A stretch of 64,000 nt of DNA from Paratinospora sagittata (lineage: Eukaryota > Streptophyta > Magnoliopsida > Ranunculales > Menispermaceae), in the NCBI GenBank assembly GCA_035771175.1, contig CM069605.1:25126288-25190287 (forward strand), written 5' to 3'. The notes beneath the pieces are model-generated. The model was not told the origin of the DNA, did no database searches, and saw only the letters and a list, made by a program, of their open reading frames with translations. This document shows, one piece after another, positions 1 to 12,921 of the stretch. A program made the translations under genes and the position numbers. Numbering within the stretch: position 1 is the first letter of the stretch; the number at the start of each line of letters is the position of its first letter.

Positions 1-520
1 AACAATTAAATGATCAAGCTATAAACATATTGTTTTGTAGTTTATTGACAAATGAATTCAACTGAGCGAGTGCGAGTGATTCTGCCAAGGAGATTTGGGA
101 CAAACTGAAATCACTCATGAGAGAACCAAGCAAGTCAAAGAGACAAAGTTGTGTATGCTGGAAGAAGCATGTGAAACTTTTAAAATGGGTGAGGATGAGG
201 ATATAGTTGGAGCAATCACTAGATTTACAAAAAAATCTCAACCAGATGAAAAATATCAATAAAGAGTATCCTCAAGCCAAAACAGTAGGGAAGTTCCTTA
301 AAGGATTACCTAAGGAGTAGGATCCTAAAGTAACATCAATAGAATAGGCAAATAAGTAATGACAATACACATTTGATGGGCTTTGTGGATCTCTAATGGC
401 ACATGAGATCAAAATTAGAAATAAGGATGAGATTGCACCAAAAGAAGAAAACAAACTGAAAAGGGATTTAACATTGAATGTCACCAATGAGCTTGAGGAA
501 ACATCATTGGAAGGTGAAAG
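1..520 (+). pseudogene. Ty1/copia gag remnant (UBN2-type), 5' piece
   Basis: Decayed gag of the outermost copia element of the left nest. Translating with frame changes gives gag-like strings: AINILFCSL, SAKEIWDKLKSLM, VKETKL-like, then CGSLMAHEIKI and a run of acidic residues. The same string (AVNILFCSL, ETAKGIW) occurs in the minus-strand copia gag at about 30500-30700, which supports the family call. Several stops (for example after DEKYQ near 260) show it is dead. The piece is cut at 520 by an LTR. Its reading continues at 21901, where the next gag residues (KIDDEVAMLTRR) follow without loss when the insert is ignored. The true start lies left of the window. Confidence 0.7.
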
Positions 521-1791
521 TGTTATCTCAAGAGGAACCCAATGAAAAAAATGTTTTGATGATTCCAAATAACTCAATCTTATGATCTAATAATGTTGTT
601 GAAGTGTTCCAGCAAATCAGATTAAAGAAAGTCAAATCTCAATTAGTCAAGTTCACACCAAATCAAGATGTCAAGAACAAGGTTAAAAGAGTAAAATATT
701 AAATTGTAGAACCTTGCTCAAAAACTATTTTCAACAAAACAATACTTTGAACTTCAAAGGAAAAATGATTTCTATCGATCTTGTTCAAAGGTTTTTCAAT
801 TGTTTTCTGAACCATTTGAACAATTCTCTGAACGATTGATTTGATCCAAAAAGCTTAAGTATTGATTTGATTAATCGTGTTTCTAGAAAATCAAATTTCA
901 AAAGAAAATTGTTTTCAATGTCTTTCAAGATGCGGATGGTCAATCAGGATGCTAATGCAGTGGCTAGTCACTTAATCCAGCCAACATTGCAGGACACTGA
1001 TGGTTTCTAGGTTCAAAAGTTTATCATTCACGTCAGGAAGTTGACCGAGTATAAGTGCCCTCATTGAATAAACCTGGAAACCAGCAGTTGAACATTAGGA
1101 CGCTGATAGAGCATTAGCGCCCTCGTCTGAAAATCCAATGTTTATGGTATTAAGCTCATTAGGACGCTAATGAAATATTAGTGCTCTACCAGAGCAAGTC
1201 AGTGAAAATCAAATTTTTAGAACAGTTTATTTCAGGACGCTAACTTTCTATCAGGACACTGATGGAACACTGTTAGAAAAACTGAAAAAGGAATTGTCAC
1301 CTGTCCACTGACATTTCAGTCGCATGATCAGAGGATCTCTGACTATTTCTATTCTCATGCAAACTGAATTCAACTAGAACAATTGTACAAAAAACTTAAC
1401 TTACCATTTTTATGAAAGATTAAGACCATTTTGACTCAACGTTTTGAATTTAATTTTGAATTTAATTTTGAATTTGAACACAACGGTCTTGGTGCACAAT
1501 TGTTTCTATAAAGAAGAGAATTCTAGATTCAAGAAAAAAAAAACTTTTGATATGATCTAAAACGTTTTGAATGTTGTCAATGTTTTTAACTTGAAAAGAA
1601 AAAAAGAAAATTATTTTGATTGAAAGTTTTCTTTCAATGAATGGTTTTTAATCTTGAGCATTTTTTATATCTTATTTGTTTGAAAAACCTGTGAAAGAAA
1701 AGCATATTACTTTACTCTATTTTTCAGCTGATTTAATCTTACACTTTTCATTGCTAAAGAAGTTTTTTCGAGTAAAAGGTTCATAGAATTT
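521..1791 (+). repeat. Copia-type LTR, left (5') part
   Basis: The LTR starts TGTTATCTC and, about 30 bp in, carries TTTTGATGATTCCAAATAAC. This is a version of the TTTTGATGATTGCAAACAA block found just inside every copia LTR start of this window (27385, 45520, 45650, 20165). It holds a GC-rich palindrome cluster at about 960-1290. It is interrupted at 1792 by a Ty3 LTR and resumes at about 21402. The flanks GAAAG (516-520) and GGAAA (21901-21905) resemble a target duplication but do not match exactly. No second LTR of this copy is seen, so it is probably a solo LTR. Confidence 0.6.
960..1290 (+). repeat. Palindromic GC-rich repeat cluster in LTR
   Basis: Repeated units of the form AGGACGCTAATG...AGCGCCCTC stand out from the AT-rich background. 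The two halves of a unit are near-complementary and can form short hairpins. The same motif, on the other strand, forms the larger array at 18947-19640. Arrays of palindromes are known from Sirevirus (Ty1/copia) LTRs. Their function here is not known. Confidence 0.55.
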
Positions 1792-2260
1792 TGTCACGAC
1801 CCACGACCAATGACGTCATGACCGGCACGGAACCCCTGAGTATATCCTCTCTCGATGCACGCAACGTCCCGTCAGCCTCATCTAACAACCTAATAAACAT
1901 AAATCTCATATCTAGCATCCATCTAAATGTGAAGATAATTAAACAACATTAATAATACATCTTCCAAAATGCCAAATATAAAATTCCTTAAAATCTACAA
2001 AACCATACCTAACCTTAAATACATCTCATCTATATGTTAAGCATATACATTAGGTGTTACTAAGTACATAATACCAAAATACAAGATTGTACTAAACACC
2101 TACATCACCAAAACTCGGGAAGCTCTACGCAGCTAGGCCTTCCCTTTCTCCTTCCTATCAGAACATGAAATGATAAGAATGAGTAGTGACCTACAACAAG
2201 CTCAGTGAAAGTTTTCTACGAGTGGCAATATACATGCATTTAAATAAAACATGGCAAAAG
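1792..2260 (-). repeat. Ty3/gypsy LTR fragment, left part
   Basis: Begins TGTCACGACCC, followed by TGACGTCATGACCGGCAC. It matches the start of the solo LTR at 3455 closely over its whole length, including the CTCAGTGAAAG block and the GTGGCA...ACATGG stretch. The LTR reads on the minus strand, so this is its 3' end. It stops at 2260, where a copia LTR starts, and its sequence resumes at about 20227. Confidence 0.65.
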
Positions 2261-3185
2261 TGTTGGTCCATCCAAAAGGGGGTGAATTGGGTGGGATGGT
2301 CAATTTTAATCTTCTCTTCCAATAACTTAGTGATATAGATAAATGTATTAGAATTGATTGCAAAATTAGAACTCAAACTAAATTGCAAACGTGAGACACA
2401 CAAGATTTATAGTGGTTCGGTCAAGCCTACGTCCACTACCTAATCTTCCGATTAGGATTTTCTCAATCCACTAACTGATTCTCTTACGGGTGAGAACCAA
2501 ACCGTTACAACTGTCCTTTTGCAGGTTAAAGGCAAACCTATCCTTTCAGGGGCTAAGGATGAACCATTTTCCTTTTTTTGGGATTAGGAAAAACCCATGT
2601 TCTTTTTGCATGCTAAGGAAGAACCGTTTTCATTTTGCAGGATAAGGAAGAACCATTTTCCTTTTACGGGATAAGGAAGAACTGATTTCTCTTTCACAGG
2701 TTAAGAGATAACCTATCCTTTTACAGGTTAAGGATGAACCTATTCTTTAACGAGATTAAGATGAACCAGTTTCTTACTTACAGGTGAGGATGAACCTATT
2801 TCCTACTTACAGGTGAGGATTTACCTTTTTTTCTTTTACAGGTTAAGAGATAACCTAGACATGATTTCAACCCTGAAATCATTAAGTAAACTACTTTCAC
2901 TTCTCCTGGTTGTTTCGGTCCAGAAACATACCAGCATTACAATACTAGAAATGTTGGTTCTAACTGAGTAGAACACTTTACAATTAAGCTTATTACATAG
3001 CATTACAAAGATATGAAATTATGAATACGTAATGCTAAGATGAAATACACTAACCATCCTTTACCTTTCAATGTCCACTATTGCTCAAGTGCAGGTTTCG
3101 AAAAACATGAATGATATAAAAATCGATTAACTGCTTCTTCGAAAACATAATGATACCAGATAAACATTGACGTATGAAATGAAGG
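2261..3185 (-). repeat. Copia-type LTR, 3' part
   Basis: Plus-strand left end is TGTTGGTCC, then a CCAAAAGGGGGTGAATTGGG block typical of copia LTR 3' ends. The same block occurs at 25612, 37205 and, on the other strand, 21870. Between about 2500 and 2860 it holds a degenerate tandem repeat of roughly 40 bp built on ACAGGTTAAGGATGAACC. It is broken at 3186 by the Ty3 element and continues at 18246-20221. The flanks of the whole LTR, AAAAG (2256-2260) and GAAAG (20222-20226), match at four of five bases. Confidence 0.6.
2500..2865. repeat. Degenerate tandem repeat in copia LTR
   Basis: About nine imperfect copies of a roughly 40-bp unit containing ACAGGTTAAGGATGAACC and TTTCCTTTT. The variants GGATAAGGAAGAACC and CAGGTGAGGATGAACC are present. 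It looks like LTR-internal minisatellite drift. No coding potential is seen. Confidence 0.6.
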
Positions 3186-6100
3186 TGTCACGACGCACGA
3201 TACAAGACGTCTTGATCGGCACGGAACTCCGTGTATATCCTCGCTCGATATACACGACATCCCGATAAGCCTTCTAATACACTTCATAATCCCAAACACA
3301 CAACAATAAACACATATGGACATAATCAAATAATATTACATTCCCAAAATGTAAGCCATAATTTATTTTTTTTCTAAGTTCACAGTGATCAAAAGTACAA
3401 AATAATACGTTTCAATGATTACAACTCATCTAAGTGTTAAGTATACGTATTAGGTTTCACGACCCACTATACGTGACGTCATGACCGGCACAGGAACCTC
3501 CGAGTATAACCTCCGTCGGTACACCCGACGTCCCGTCAGCCTAAAATACATATACGAATCCCCAAAAAGAAATAAAAGTACATCCTTAACAACCAACTAA
3601 CATGATCATAATGAAATAAAATATTACTTCTCCAAATTACCAAATATAAAATTCCAAAGTCTTCAGAATGATACAAAATCCAACACATCCCAACTATGTG
3701 TTAAATATACAATTACTAGGTGTTATCATGTACATAGTTATCAAAATCCAAAACTAAATGTACAACACCTACATGAAACAAAAACAAGGGACGCTCCGCA
3801 GTCAAGCCTTCCCTTTTCCTTTTCTATCAGATCTTGAAAGAAGATGGTGAGGTGTGAGCTACAGCTAGCTCAGTGAATGTTATTTACAAGTGGCATATAC
3901 GTGCATTTATAAAACATGGTAAGATCATAAATCATTAAAATATCATGATGACGAAATAGATTACATACATGCTAACATAACGGATCAAGTCATACATAAG
4001 ACAATGCATAACATTTGAAGTCATGCTCATGCAATCCTAACACCTCCTGAGTACGGGGGTTCAAGGCTGGTGCGCTACACACAGTACCTGAACACACACT
4101 CAATACTCGTATCCTAATAGGATTTCTGGGGCTATGCAACACATAAGATTAGCCTAAACTAACCTACCCATACACAAGCCATAAAACCCTCTGCCAGGTA
4201 CACAACTGGGATCGCCGCTAGACTTACAAGAATTCCCAAAAAGAGGAAATTCCAACTAGGAGCCTCAACCCAAATTGTCTTCCCAATGAATTATGCCCAA
4301 ATGTATTTCATGGAATATTAAAACATGCATACCATCATACATAAGCATTTAAAACATTTCTATACTACAATGCCACATATAAATAATCCAAAAGTAAAAG
4401 AACACTCACCCTTGATTGGCTAAGTCTAGCCAATTCAATCACCAACACTCTTCAATTGACTAAACGGGTTCAAGATCAATCACAAGACCAGGAAATAACA
4501 TGGTTCACACAACTGAAAATCAGTCATAAAGTGTGTCAAAACCCCATGTTCAAACCCAATCATCTATAGTCAATTAGATTCTAAATTGATTACCCCCTTG
4601 AGCCAATTTCCATATTGCTCAACTTAATCATTTAGACTCAATTAAACTGAGATTGACCTTAATTGAATGTAATAGGGTGATCCCATGATCCAACCACTAA
4701 TATACATGACATTCAATTATAATTAGGGTCAATTAGACTATATATCAAGTCAATTTTATCAATTGACCAAGTCTTGGTCAAAATCCCCAATTAGGCCAAT
4801 ATAAAACATAAGATCAAAATGAACTAAGTCATATCAATTTAACATAGGTTCTAACATTTTAAACCCATGATTCTACTCAATTTGGGTCCAATTAAACAAT
4901 CCCCAAGTCAATTTCATAAATTGACTTGCCTTGGGTGAAAAGTCCCAATTTGGGCAAAATCCCCAAATTACATGCAAAATTGCCAAAGTACATGAAAAAT
5001 ACCAAATACTTAGCCTAAATCAAAATTAGTCAACCTTAGGGTGTCCATTATGAGAACCCACTGAACTCAATCATCAAACAACCCTAATCATGTCCAATTA
5101 GACCTACATTGCATAATTTTCCAAATTTTATATCAAGAGCATCAAAAGCCCCAAATCTGGAAATTTTCATACATAGGCCATATTGCCAATTTTACACTAG
5201 GCCACCATGTTCAGCCATGAATTTTACTGATCTTGCAACACGGAATCATCCACAATGCCACCTAGAACAACATAGTTGACATGCATGACTTTTGGAAAAG
5301 CCTAAGGCCATGAACCAAACAATGACCATTTACACTAAACCATATGATTTCACCATTAAAATCTCAAGCTAAATACATGAATCAATCCCTAATACTGATT
5401 AGTCCATCATAGATGGCATGCAAAGCTTAAGTCAAAGTCTAGGTCAATGAACCAAGACTAGGTCATTTGTACTAAACCCTACCAATTTCTTGCTAGAAAT
5501 TGGGGTTTTTGCCTTTAGAGGGTTCCCAACACACTCTAAACACACATATCAAACATGCAAAGCATTTGAACAACATTTGATTTCCACTACCCCTTCAAAT
5601 CTGGGTTTCATACAATGCATGCATCAAAACAACACTAGCATGCATGAACCAAAGAGATTGAAGGAAAAACAATGAGGAAAAACATGCATACCTTAGGGAT
5701 TTTGAGCAAAATCCACCAACCCAAGGTTTCCTCTCCTTTTCTCCTCTTCTCCTTTTCAGCTCATTTCTCTCTTCTCCAGCTCCTTTCTCTCTTTTCTGGC
5801 TGAGAAATGAGCAAATGATCCTAAAATTACGTTTTGGTTGCTTAAATAGATAAGTTTGGGCCCTCAACTAAAAGTTGCCCAAAAACTATCAAAAAAATAA
5901 TTTTCTGTTGCAATACTTGCACTTAGATAGTCCATTTCTTGCAAAACACCCTGTTTTATCAAAACTGCGTAAGAAAATCTGAAAATCTGTGAAACAGTGT
6001 TTGGAGTCTTATAACTCATAGTAGGTAACTCCTATCAAGATCTTCACCATTGATAATGAAGATCTATCATATAAGAATGAGCTGACAAAATTTCAGCTCA

Positions 6101-8472
6101 ATCGGACCACGGATCTGTGAGATCAAACCACTGATGTAATTTGTGACATAAATATCTTCCTCCACGGAGAGAGCTCCACTAGATCCAAAACACCATTTTC
6201 GACATGTTTTGACGTCGAACGGGTCTCCGATGCTACCGAAACTTCATGCGCACTCTTTATGACCTAAAATCATGCAAAGACACTCAAACTTACGTGCTTC
6301 GAGAATCAAAATACATATACACATACGTATACGAATACATATACGTGTACTTTACGGGTACACTATGGGTCAAATTGACGTCACCTAAAGGCACTGGTGC
6401 TACATTAGGTGTTACATAGTTCAATTTATCAAAATAAATGCGGAAAAGTACTAACACCTACATCAACCAAAGTTCGGGAAATTCTCCGCAGCTAAGCCTT
6501 TCCCTTCCCCTTCCTATCCGATCCTTAAAAGATAATAGTGAGGGAGGGGTGAGCTACAGCAAGCCTAGTGAATGTTTTCTACAAGTGGCTACATACATGT
6601 GCATTTATGTAAAACATTGCAAGATTCATTAAAACAGTTTAAACAACTGGAATGTAAACGAGGTTACATACATGTTCAATATAAGACCTCATGTCATATC
6701 AAGACAATGCATATCACTTATGACATGTTCATGCACCTAAACACCTCCTAGGAAAGAATTGATTGAAGATCATGAGTGCGCGAGACCCATGCCCGAATGA
6801 ACTCTTACCCGTATTCTAATAGGAATTCCAAGGGCACGTCACCGCTTTACTATTCATTCCAAACCCTATGTCAGGTTTAGACGAACTACGGCTGCGCCTA
6901 CCCTTAAAACCCTTTGCAAGGTTCACAACCAGGGATCCCACTAGACTTACGAAATTTCTCAAAGGAAATCCCAACTATGAGACTCAACCAAAATTGTTTT
7001 CCCAACTGACTGTGATCAAATAATTTTCATGAGATATCAAATCATGCATTTAAAACATTTCTATACTAGAATGCCACACATAGAAGACACAAGTAAAGAA
7101 ACACTCACAATTGATTGGCTAAGTCTAGGCAATCCAATTTTCAATCCAAGAAAGTACTAGAAGATCCACGAATTACCTCGAGTACTTCAATCACCAATTT
7201 GCCAACGTGGCTTACTCAAACCAACCAAGGTTCCTACATATAACACATGGTCTATACAATACTAAAGATCAGCCAAAGTATGCTAATAACCATGTTCAAA
7301 CCTAATTCTATAGTCAATTTGAGATTCTAGCATGGTCATAGACATGAGTCAACCCATATTGCTAAATTCAACCATATAATCATCAAATTAGACTACACCT
7401 AACCCAAATTGAATACCATAGGTTGATTCCCATGATCCCAAACACTATAATACAAAGCATCCAATCATATTAAGGGTTAATTAGGCTATTCCTCAAGTCA
7501 ATTACATCAATTGACTAAGTTCAAGTCAAAATCCCCAATTTGGCAATACTTAACCTAAGGCCAAATTGAGCCAAGTCATACCAAATTAACATAGGTTCAA
7601 ACATTCTAAACCCATGAATCTACTCAAATGAGGTCCAATTAGATGATTCCCAAGTCAATTTGGTCAATTGACTTGATTTAGGTCAAAGGCCCTAATTTGG
7701 GCAAAATCCCCAATTTACATAGAAATCCCCAAATTGCATGGGAATGTCAATTTATATAGCCTAAGCCAAAATTACCCTACAATTAAGTTCCTCCAAGCTC
7801 TCTAGCACTCTTGAAGGTGGAAAAATGAGCAAGTATGAGAATATTCCTTTTTTTGTGTATTTATAGAAAAATTTGGGCCCACAACTCAAAATACACTTAA
7901 ACAAAAGGAACAATGTTTTTTTCCGCTGCAATTACTTCGACTTAGATACTCAATTTTATGAAAATGACACAAACATTTAACATCTTAACCGATCTAAAGT
8001 TGTATTAGTCCGTTACCAACATTCTGGTAAAAGTTCAGCTCAATCCAACGGTGGGATTGTGATATCCAACCGTATGATCAAAACTGTGCAAGAAACTCCG
8101 TAAATCTGAAAAGCAGTGTTTGGAGCTTGATAACTCACAGTAGACAACTTCGATCAAGATCTTCACAGTACATAATTAATATCTATCAGAGAAGAATAAG
8201 CTGACAAAACTTTAGCTCAATCGGACCACAGATCTAGGAGATAAAGCTATTGATGTAATCGCTAACAGAAATTTCTTCATCCATGGAGTGAGCTCCACTG
8301 ATCCAAAACACCATTTTTGACACGTTTCTACGTCGAACGGGTCTCCGATCATTCCAAAACTTCATGAAAAGGCACTCGAATCAACCCGTGTCAAGCATCA
8401 TATACGTATACGTATAAGTATACAGGTACTATATGAGTCAAAATGACATCATCCTAAGGTACGGGCGTTACA
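3186..8472 (-). repeat. 3' LTR of the minus-strand chromovirus (with nested solo LTR)
   Basis: Plus-strand ends are TGTCACGACGCACG on the left and GGTACGGGCGTTACA on the right, so the LTR reads TGTAACGCCCGTACC... on the minus strand. The solo LTR at 3455-6404 plus one TTAGG copy interrupts it. Without these the LTR is about 2.33 kb. The plus-strand right end is followed immediately by the polypurine tract, which fixes this copy as the 3' LTR. Confidence 0.8.
3455..6404 (-). mobile_element. Ty3/gypsy solo LTR with TTAGG target duplication
   Basis: A 2,950-bp LTR inserted in the 3' LTR of the chromovirus. The left end is TTTCACGACCC (a changed TGTCACGACCC) and the right end is GTGCTACA. It is flanked on both sides by TTAGG (3450-3454 and 6405-6409). 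Removing it rejoins the host LTR, which is confirmed by the uninterrupted 5' LTR copy at about 13290-13320. TGACGTCA occurs close to both ends. An isolated 90-codon reading frame at 5595-5867 (minus) shows no recognisable domain and is probably chance. Confidence 0.85.
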
Positions 8473-8490
8473 ATTCTCCCCAACTTAAAG
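8473..8490 (-). other. Polypurine tract of the chromovirus
   Basis: On the minus strand it reads CTTTAAGTTGGGGAGAAT directly before the LTR start TGTAACGCCC. A purine-rich GGGGAGAAT box beside the 3' LTR is the standard plus-strand primer of Ty3 elements. Confidence 0.8.
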
Positions 8491-8529
8491 GATTTTGTCC
8501 TCAAAATAAAAGCAAGAGAACTAACTTTA

Positions 8530-9990
8530 GTCGGTAAAAAGATCGGGGAACTGCTCTCTCATCTAGTCCTTGCGCTCCCAGGTTTTCCCTTTATTATCGT
8601 GGAATTTTCATTTGACTCGCACAAGCGGGATCTCTTTATTCCTCAGTTTCTGAACCCGGCGAGCCCCAATCTGAATAGGCAACTCTGCATAAGTCGTATC
8701 CTCCCCAACTTGCAGATGACTCACACCAAACACATGAGCTGGATCGGGATAAGACTCCTTCGATGGATCCTCATTAAACTTCCTCAGCATCGATACATGG
8801 AACACATCATGAACACCCTCGAGCTGAGAAGGTAGAGCCAACCTGTATTCTACCTGTCCAATCCTCTCAACAATCTAGAATGGCCCAATGAACTTAGGGG
8901 CAAGTTTCCATCTGACGCCGAACCTCATCTGACCCTTTCGTGGCAAGACCTTAAGCAAAACTAAATCTCCCACTGTAAACTCCAATGGCCTATGCCGGTT
9001 ATCATAATAATTCTTCTGCCTGTCCTGAGTTGACTTCAGGCTCTGCCGAATCAGGTTGACTTTCTCGATCTCCTCAACAACTGCATCAGCGCCCCATAAC
9101 TGTGTATCTCCCTCCTTGTACCAACAAGTTATTGATCTACAGGGTCTCCCATACAAAGCCTCATACGGTGTCATACCGATGCTCGCCTGATAACTGTTGT
9201 TGTAAGCAAACTCACACAAGAGAAAATGCTCACCCCAACCACCACCGAACTCTAAAATGCAAGACCTGAGCATATCTCCCAACATCTGAATCACTCTCTC
9301 AGACTGACCATCAGTCTGAGGATGAAATGTTGTACTGAGTCAGAGACGAGTCCCATATCGAGTTTGCAAAACGTGCTAAAGCCTCGATGTAAATCGTGGA
9401 TCTCGATCCGACACGTTAGAAAAGGACACTTCATGCAATCTCACGATCTCTTTCACATATAATCGGCTCAGTTTATCCACAGAGTCTCTGGCGCTCATAG
9501 GAATGAAGTGTGCACTCTTGGTCAATCTATCAACCACAACCCAAATGGCATCAAATCTTCCACGAGACCTCAGTAATCCCATGATGCAATCCATCGTGAT
9601 GTGCTCCCATTTCCCCTCAGCTATGGGTAACAGATGCATCTGACCTCCAGGCTTTTGGTGTTCAGCCTTAACCTTCTGGCACACCTCACATCTCTGCATG
9701 TACTCAGCAAAACTCTTCTTCATCCCATTCCACCGTACAAATTTCTTCATGTCATGGTACATCTTGGTAGCCCCTGGATTAACAGTATATTGAGACATGT
9801 GCGCCTCTCGAAGTATCTCAGCACGTAATTCAACATCATATGGGATCCACAGTCTCCCTCTATATCGCAAGACATCATCTGAACCAATTTGCCAATCGGC
9901 CCGGTCAACACTGTCTGCGTATCTACGGTACTTGTCATAATCCGAACAATGCTCCTATGGATATCTAACCCGTGAAATATGGGCATCAGC
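8530..9990 (-). pseudogene. Ty3 integrase with C-terminal chromodomain, broken
   Basis: Integrates the cDNA copy into the genome. Reading on the minus strand: an H2C2 zinc region (LREAHMSQYTVNPG...CEVCQK), the first catalytic Asp (ITMDCIMG), the second (VSDRDPRFTS), and the catalytic Glu region (HPQTDGQSERV, seen after a frame change near 9330-9370). The GPY-like end (KLAPKFIGPF) and VFHVSMLRK follow. The chromodomain-like tail (IPLVRVK, then GKTWERKD, stop, MREQFPDLF) ends near 8530. The second zinc-binding His is Asn (VNPG where HPG is usual). At least two stops lie between the Asp and Glu regions, another precedes the C-terminal part, and one falls in the chromodomain. Not functional. Confidence 0.85.
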
Positions 9991-11345
9991 AAGCTGCACG
10001 TGCATCTGAGCACATATCTCAGTACGTGGTGCGTCCGAGAGTATACTCATCATAGTCACTTACTCAAGTAAATGCCACTGCTGGGACATCTGTAAAGCAA
10101 CCATCTGAGTCTCTGCTCACCTACGGCTCAAAGCATCAGCCACAACATTGGCCTTGCCAGGATGATACTCCAAAGAGAAATCATAATCCTTAAGTAACTT
10201 GAGTCATCTCCTCTGCCGCATATTCAACTCCTTCTGATCAAAGAGATATCTCAAACTCTTATGATCAGAAAACAAAGTGAACCTCTCACCATAAAGGTAA
10301 TGCCTTCATAGCTTCAGTGTAAACACAATAGCGGCCAGCTCCAAATCATGCACAGGTAGTTGTGCTCATGCACCTAAAGTTGTCTAGATGCATATGCAAC
10401 CACTCGACCCTCCTACATTAGTACACACCCTAGACCTAAGAGTGATGCATCTATATAAATCACCAACTCTTTCGCAAGCTCTAGAAGAATCAACATTAGA
10501 GCTGTAGTGAACTTCAGTTTCAACTCACTGAAAGCTCTCTCACAAGCATCCGACCACGTGAAGGTCACATTCTTCTGAGTCAGCTTAGTCATCGGTGCGA
10601 CTATCGTGGAAAAGTCCTTCACGAACTTCCTGTAATAGCCAGCCAAACCCAAAAAGCTACGAATCTCGGTCACTGCGGTAGGTCTTGGCCAATCATTGAT
10701 CGCCTCAATCTTAGCAGAATCAACAGAAATACCCTCTGCACTAACCACATGACCCAAGAATTTTACCTCACTCATCCAGAAATAACACTTGCTCAGCTTG
10801 GCATACAGTCAATGCTCCAACAATGTCTGCAAGGTAGCTCTGAGATGACGCTCATGATCCTCTCTAGTATTAGAATAGACTAGGATATCATCAATGAAGA
10901 TTATAATGAACTGGTAAGGTACGGTCTGAATACCCTCTACATCATATCCATGAACATAGCTGGTGCATTAGTCAACTCGAAGGGCATCACCAGAAACTCA
11001 TAATGTCCATACCTCGTCCGAAAAGCAGTCTTCGGCACATCCTCATCTCTAATCCTCAACTGATGGTACCCAGACCTCAAGTCAATCTTTGAAAAGAACT
11101 TGGCCCCAATCAGTTGATCAAACAAGTCATCCAAACGAGGAAGTGGATACTTGTTCTTCACGGTCAACTTATTCAGCTGATGGTAGTCTATGCACAAACG
11201 AAGACTCCCGTCTTTCTTCTTGACGAACAACACAGGTGCTCCCCAAGGTGACATACTAGGGGAAATAAATCCCTTGCCCATCAGCTCATCAAGCTGGGCT
11301 CTGAGTTCATTCAACTCTTTTAGTGCCATACGATACAGTGGCTAA
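9991..11345 (-). pseudogene. Ty3 reverse transcriptase and RNase H, broken
   Basis: Copies element RNA into DNA. The RT fingers and palm are clear: [32 protein letters not shown], then [10 protein letters not shown] as the catalytic Asp-Asp box in another frame. The thumb region ([28 protein letters not shown]) follows, then RNase H ([17 protein letters not shown], with the later Glu and Asp blocks around 10100-10420 broken by stops). A stop follows FMDMM at about 10934, and a frameshift comes before the FIDD box. The normal protease-RT linker (VVRDFSDVFP in the plus-strand copy at about 47505) is missing upstream of YRMALKEL, so a deletion joins the two domains. Confidence 0.85.
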
Positions 11346-11381
11346 TCTACCCTGGGTAGGTGGTCTTGATGCAGTCCTGCC

Positions 11382-11730
11382 TCAAAAAACGAAGATTGGT
11401 TGTCCGTGTATCTGGAAGACAACTCTCTTGCCGAAGCAATCAATGTGAGCGTGATACGCTACCAGCCAATCCATACCCAAAATGGCATCAAACTCGAGGA
11501 ACTCTAAGACTCTAAGGTCAACTGACATCTCGTGGTCCTCGAATCTCACGACACATACCATGTTATGGTAAATCCTCTCACCAGCTGCCATACTCAAAAC
11601 CAACGGCGTACTAGTCCTAACAGGCGCTAATCTCAATCTATTTGCCATACTACCAGAAAAAATGACAAAGTAGAACCAGCATCAATCAGAACATACATCA
11701 TAAAATCACAAATGTTGATTATACCTTCAA
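11382..11730 (-). pseudogene. Ty3 aspartic protease, degenerate
   Basis: Retroviral-type protease domain that would cut the gag-pol polyprotein. The active-site region is YVLIDAGSTLSF, with Ala where Ser or Thr is usual in the D-S/T-G triad. It is followed after a frame break by LVLSMAAGERIYHNMVC, VDLRVLEFLEFDAILGMDWL and DCFGKRVVFQ. The FDAILGMDWL block is a hallmark of plant Ty3 proteases and recurs at about 47265 and, decayed, at 35640. It is followed by stops and the linker deletion. Confidence 0.8.
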
Positions 11731-11839
11731 TTAACTGCTTACTGGCCTCTGGATCTGCCTGCATGACTGCTCGGGCCTGCTCCCTAGTAGCAACTGGCAT
11801 TGGACTGACATGTGTAGCAGAGATCCTCAGTGGACACTC

Positions 11840-12921
11840 GTTCTTCTTATGCCTTGGAGCTCCACAACCAAAGCAAATTATCGGTCTTTGTGCCTTAGGT
11901 GCTGAAGATGCAGCCTGTTGCCCCTATTGCTAGAACTGGTGACGTAACTAACACTGGGGCGGAGGCTACTGATGCCTCATACCCGCTGCCACCATATCTC
12001 TGTCTCTTATTCTTCTGGTTCATCCTATCACCGAAGAACTGACTCGCTGACCCTGCTTGCTGAGTCTACACCGAAGGAGCTGCATGTGTATAAGTCGTGA
12101 CTGATGTCCTCATCCGTGAATAAGCCTCTGCAGTCTCAAAATCAACGGCCTGCATCAATGCATGGGCGTAAGTCTGTACACCTGCCAGTGCCAAACCCTG
12201 ACAGATACGGTCACGAAACACATCCCGTAACCTCTGCATGCGTAATAAATTAGTAGACACCATCTCAGGAGTAAAGAGCGCCAGTCGACTAAACTCCTGC
12301 TCGTACTCCCTCACCGACCGACTACCCTGTGTTAGGTGTACAAACTCTGTCCTCTTCTGATCCCTCTCAAACCTTGGATAGAACTCCTCATAGAAAAGCT
12401 CTTTAAACTTAGTCCATGTTTGGATCTCATCGCCCGTGCAATCCAATCTCAACCACCAGTCGTTAGCCTTCTCGACAAGCTTAAACCTGGCCAACCTTAC
12501 TCTGTCAACCTTGGAAGCCTACATGTCTCCGAAAAATAGTCTCCATCCTCCCGAGCCATCTCTCAGCTGTCTCGATGAATAAGCCTCCAGTAAACTCTAT
12601 CGGACCCTTACTCCGAAAGGCTTTCATGACCTTCTCGTATCTCTCAGACTCGAATCCCTACTCCGGGATCCCCACAGTGTCAGCCTGAACCTCGGCTTGA
12701 ACTCTGGCCTGAACTGGAATTGGTCTGGCTCTGTCACCTACAGCCATGCCCACACTGCTGTGCTCCCCATCAACTGGAACATCCTGCAAAGGCTGCCTGT
12801 TGCCCTCGACTTGGGAAAACAGTGCTAGTATTTGAGTCTGTTGCTGCTGCAGCTGAGTCTGAGTAGCCTGTTGAGCAGCTAACAAGGCCTCAATCTGCCT
12901 GAAGCGCTCATCTGGATCCAT
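11840..12921 (-). pseudogene. Ty3 gag with CCHC zinc knuckle, broken
   Basis: Structural protein of the virus-like particle. It starts at the Met at 12921 (MDPDERFRQIEAL) with a Gln-rich coiled stretch, and a stop follows after 87 codons. The retrotransposon gag domain (WWLRLDCTGDEIQTWTKF, EEFYPRFERDQKR, REYEQEFSRLALF) occupies 12494-12066. A zinc knuckle CFGCGAPRHKKNEC lies at about 11840-11890 in a further frame. C, C, H and C are all present in the knuckle. Stops near 12500 and 12660 and frame changes make it non-functional. Confidence 0.85.
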
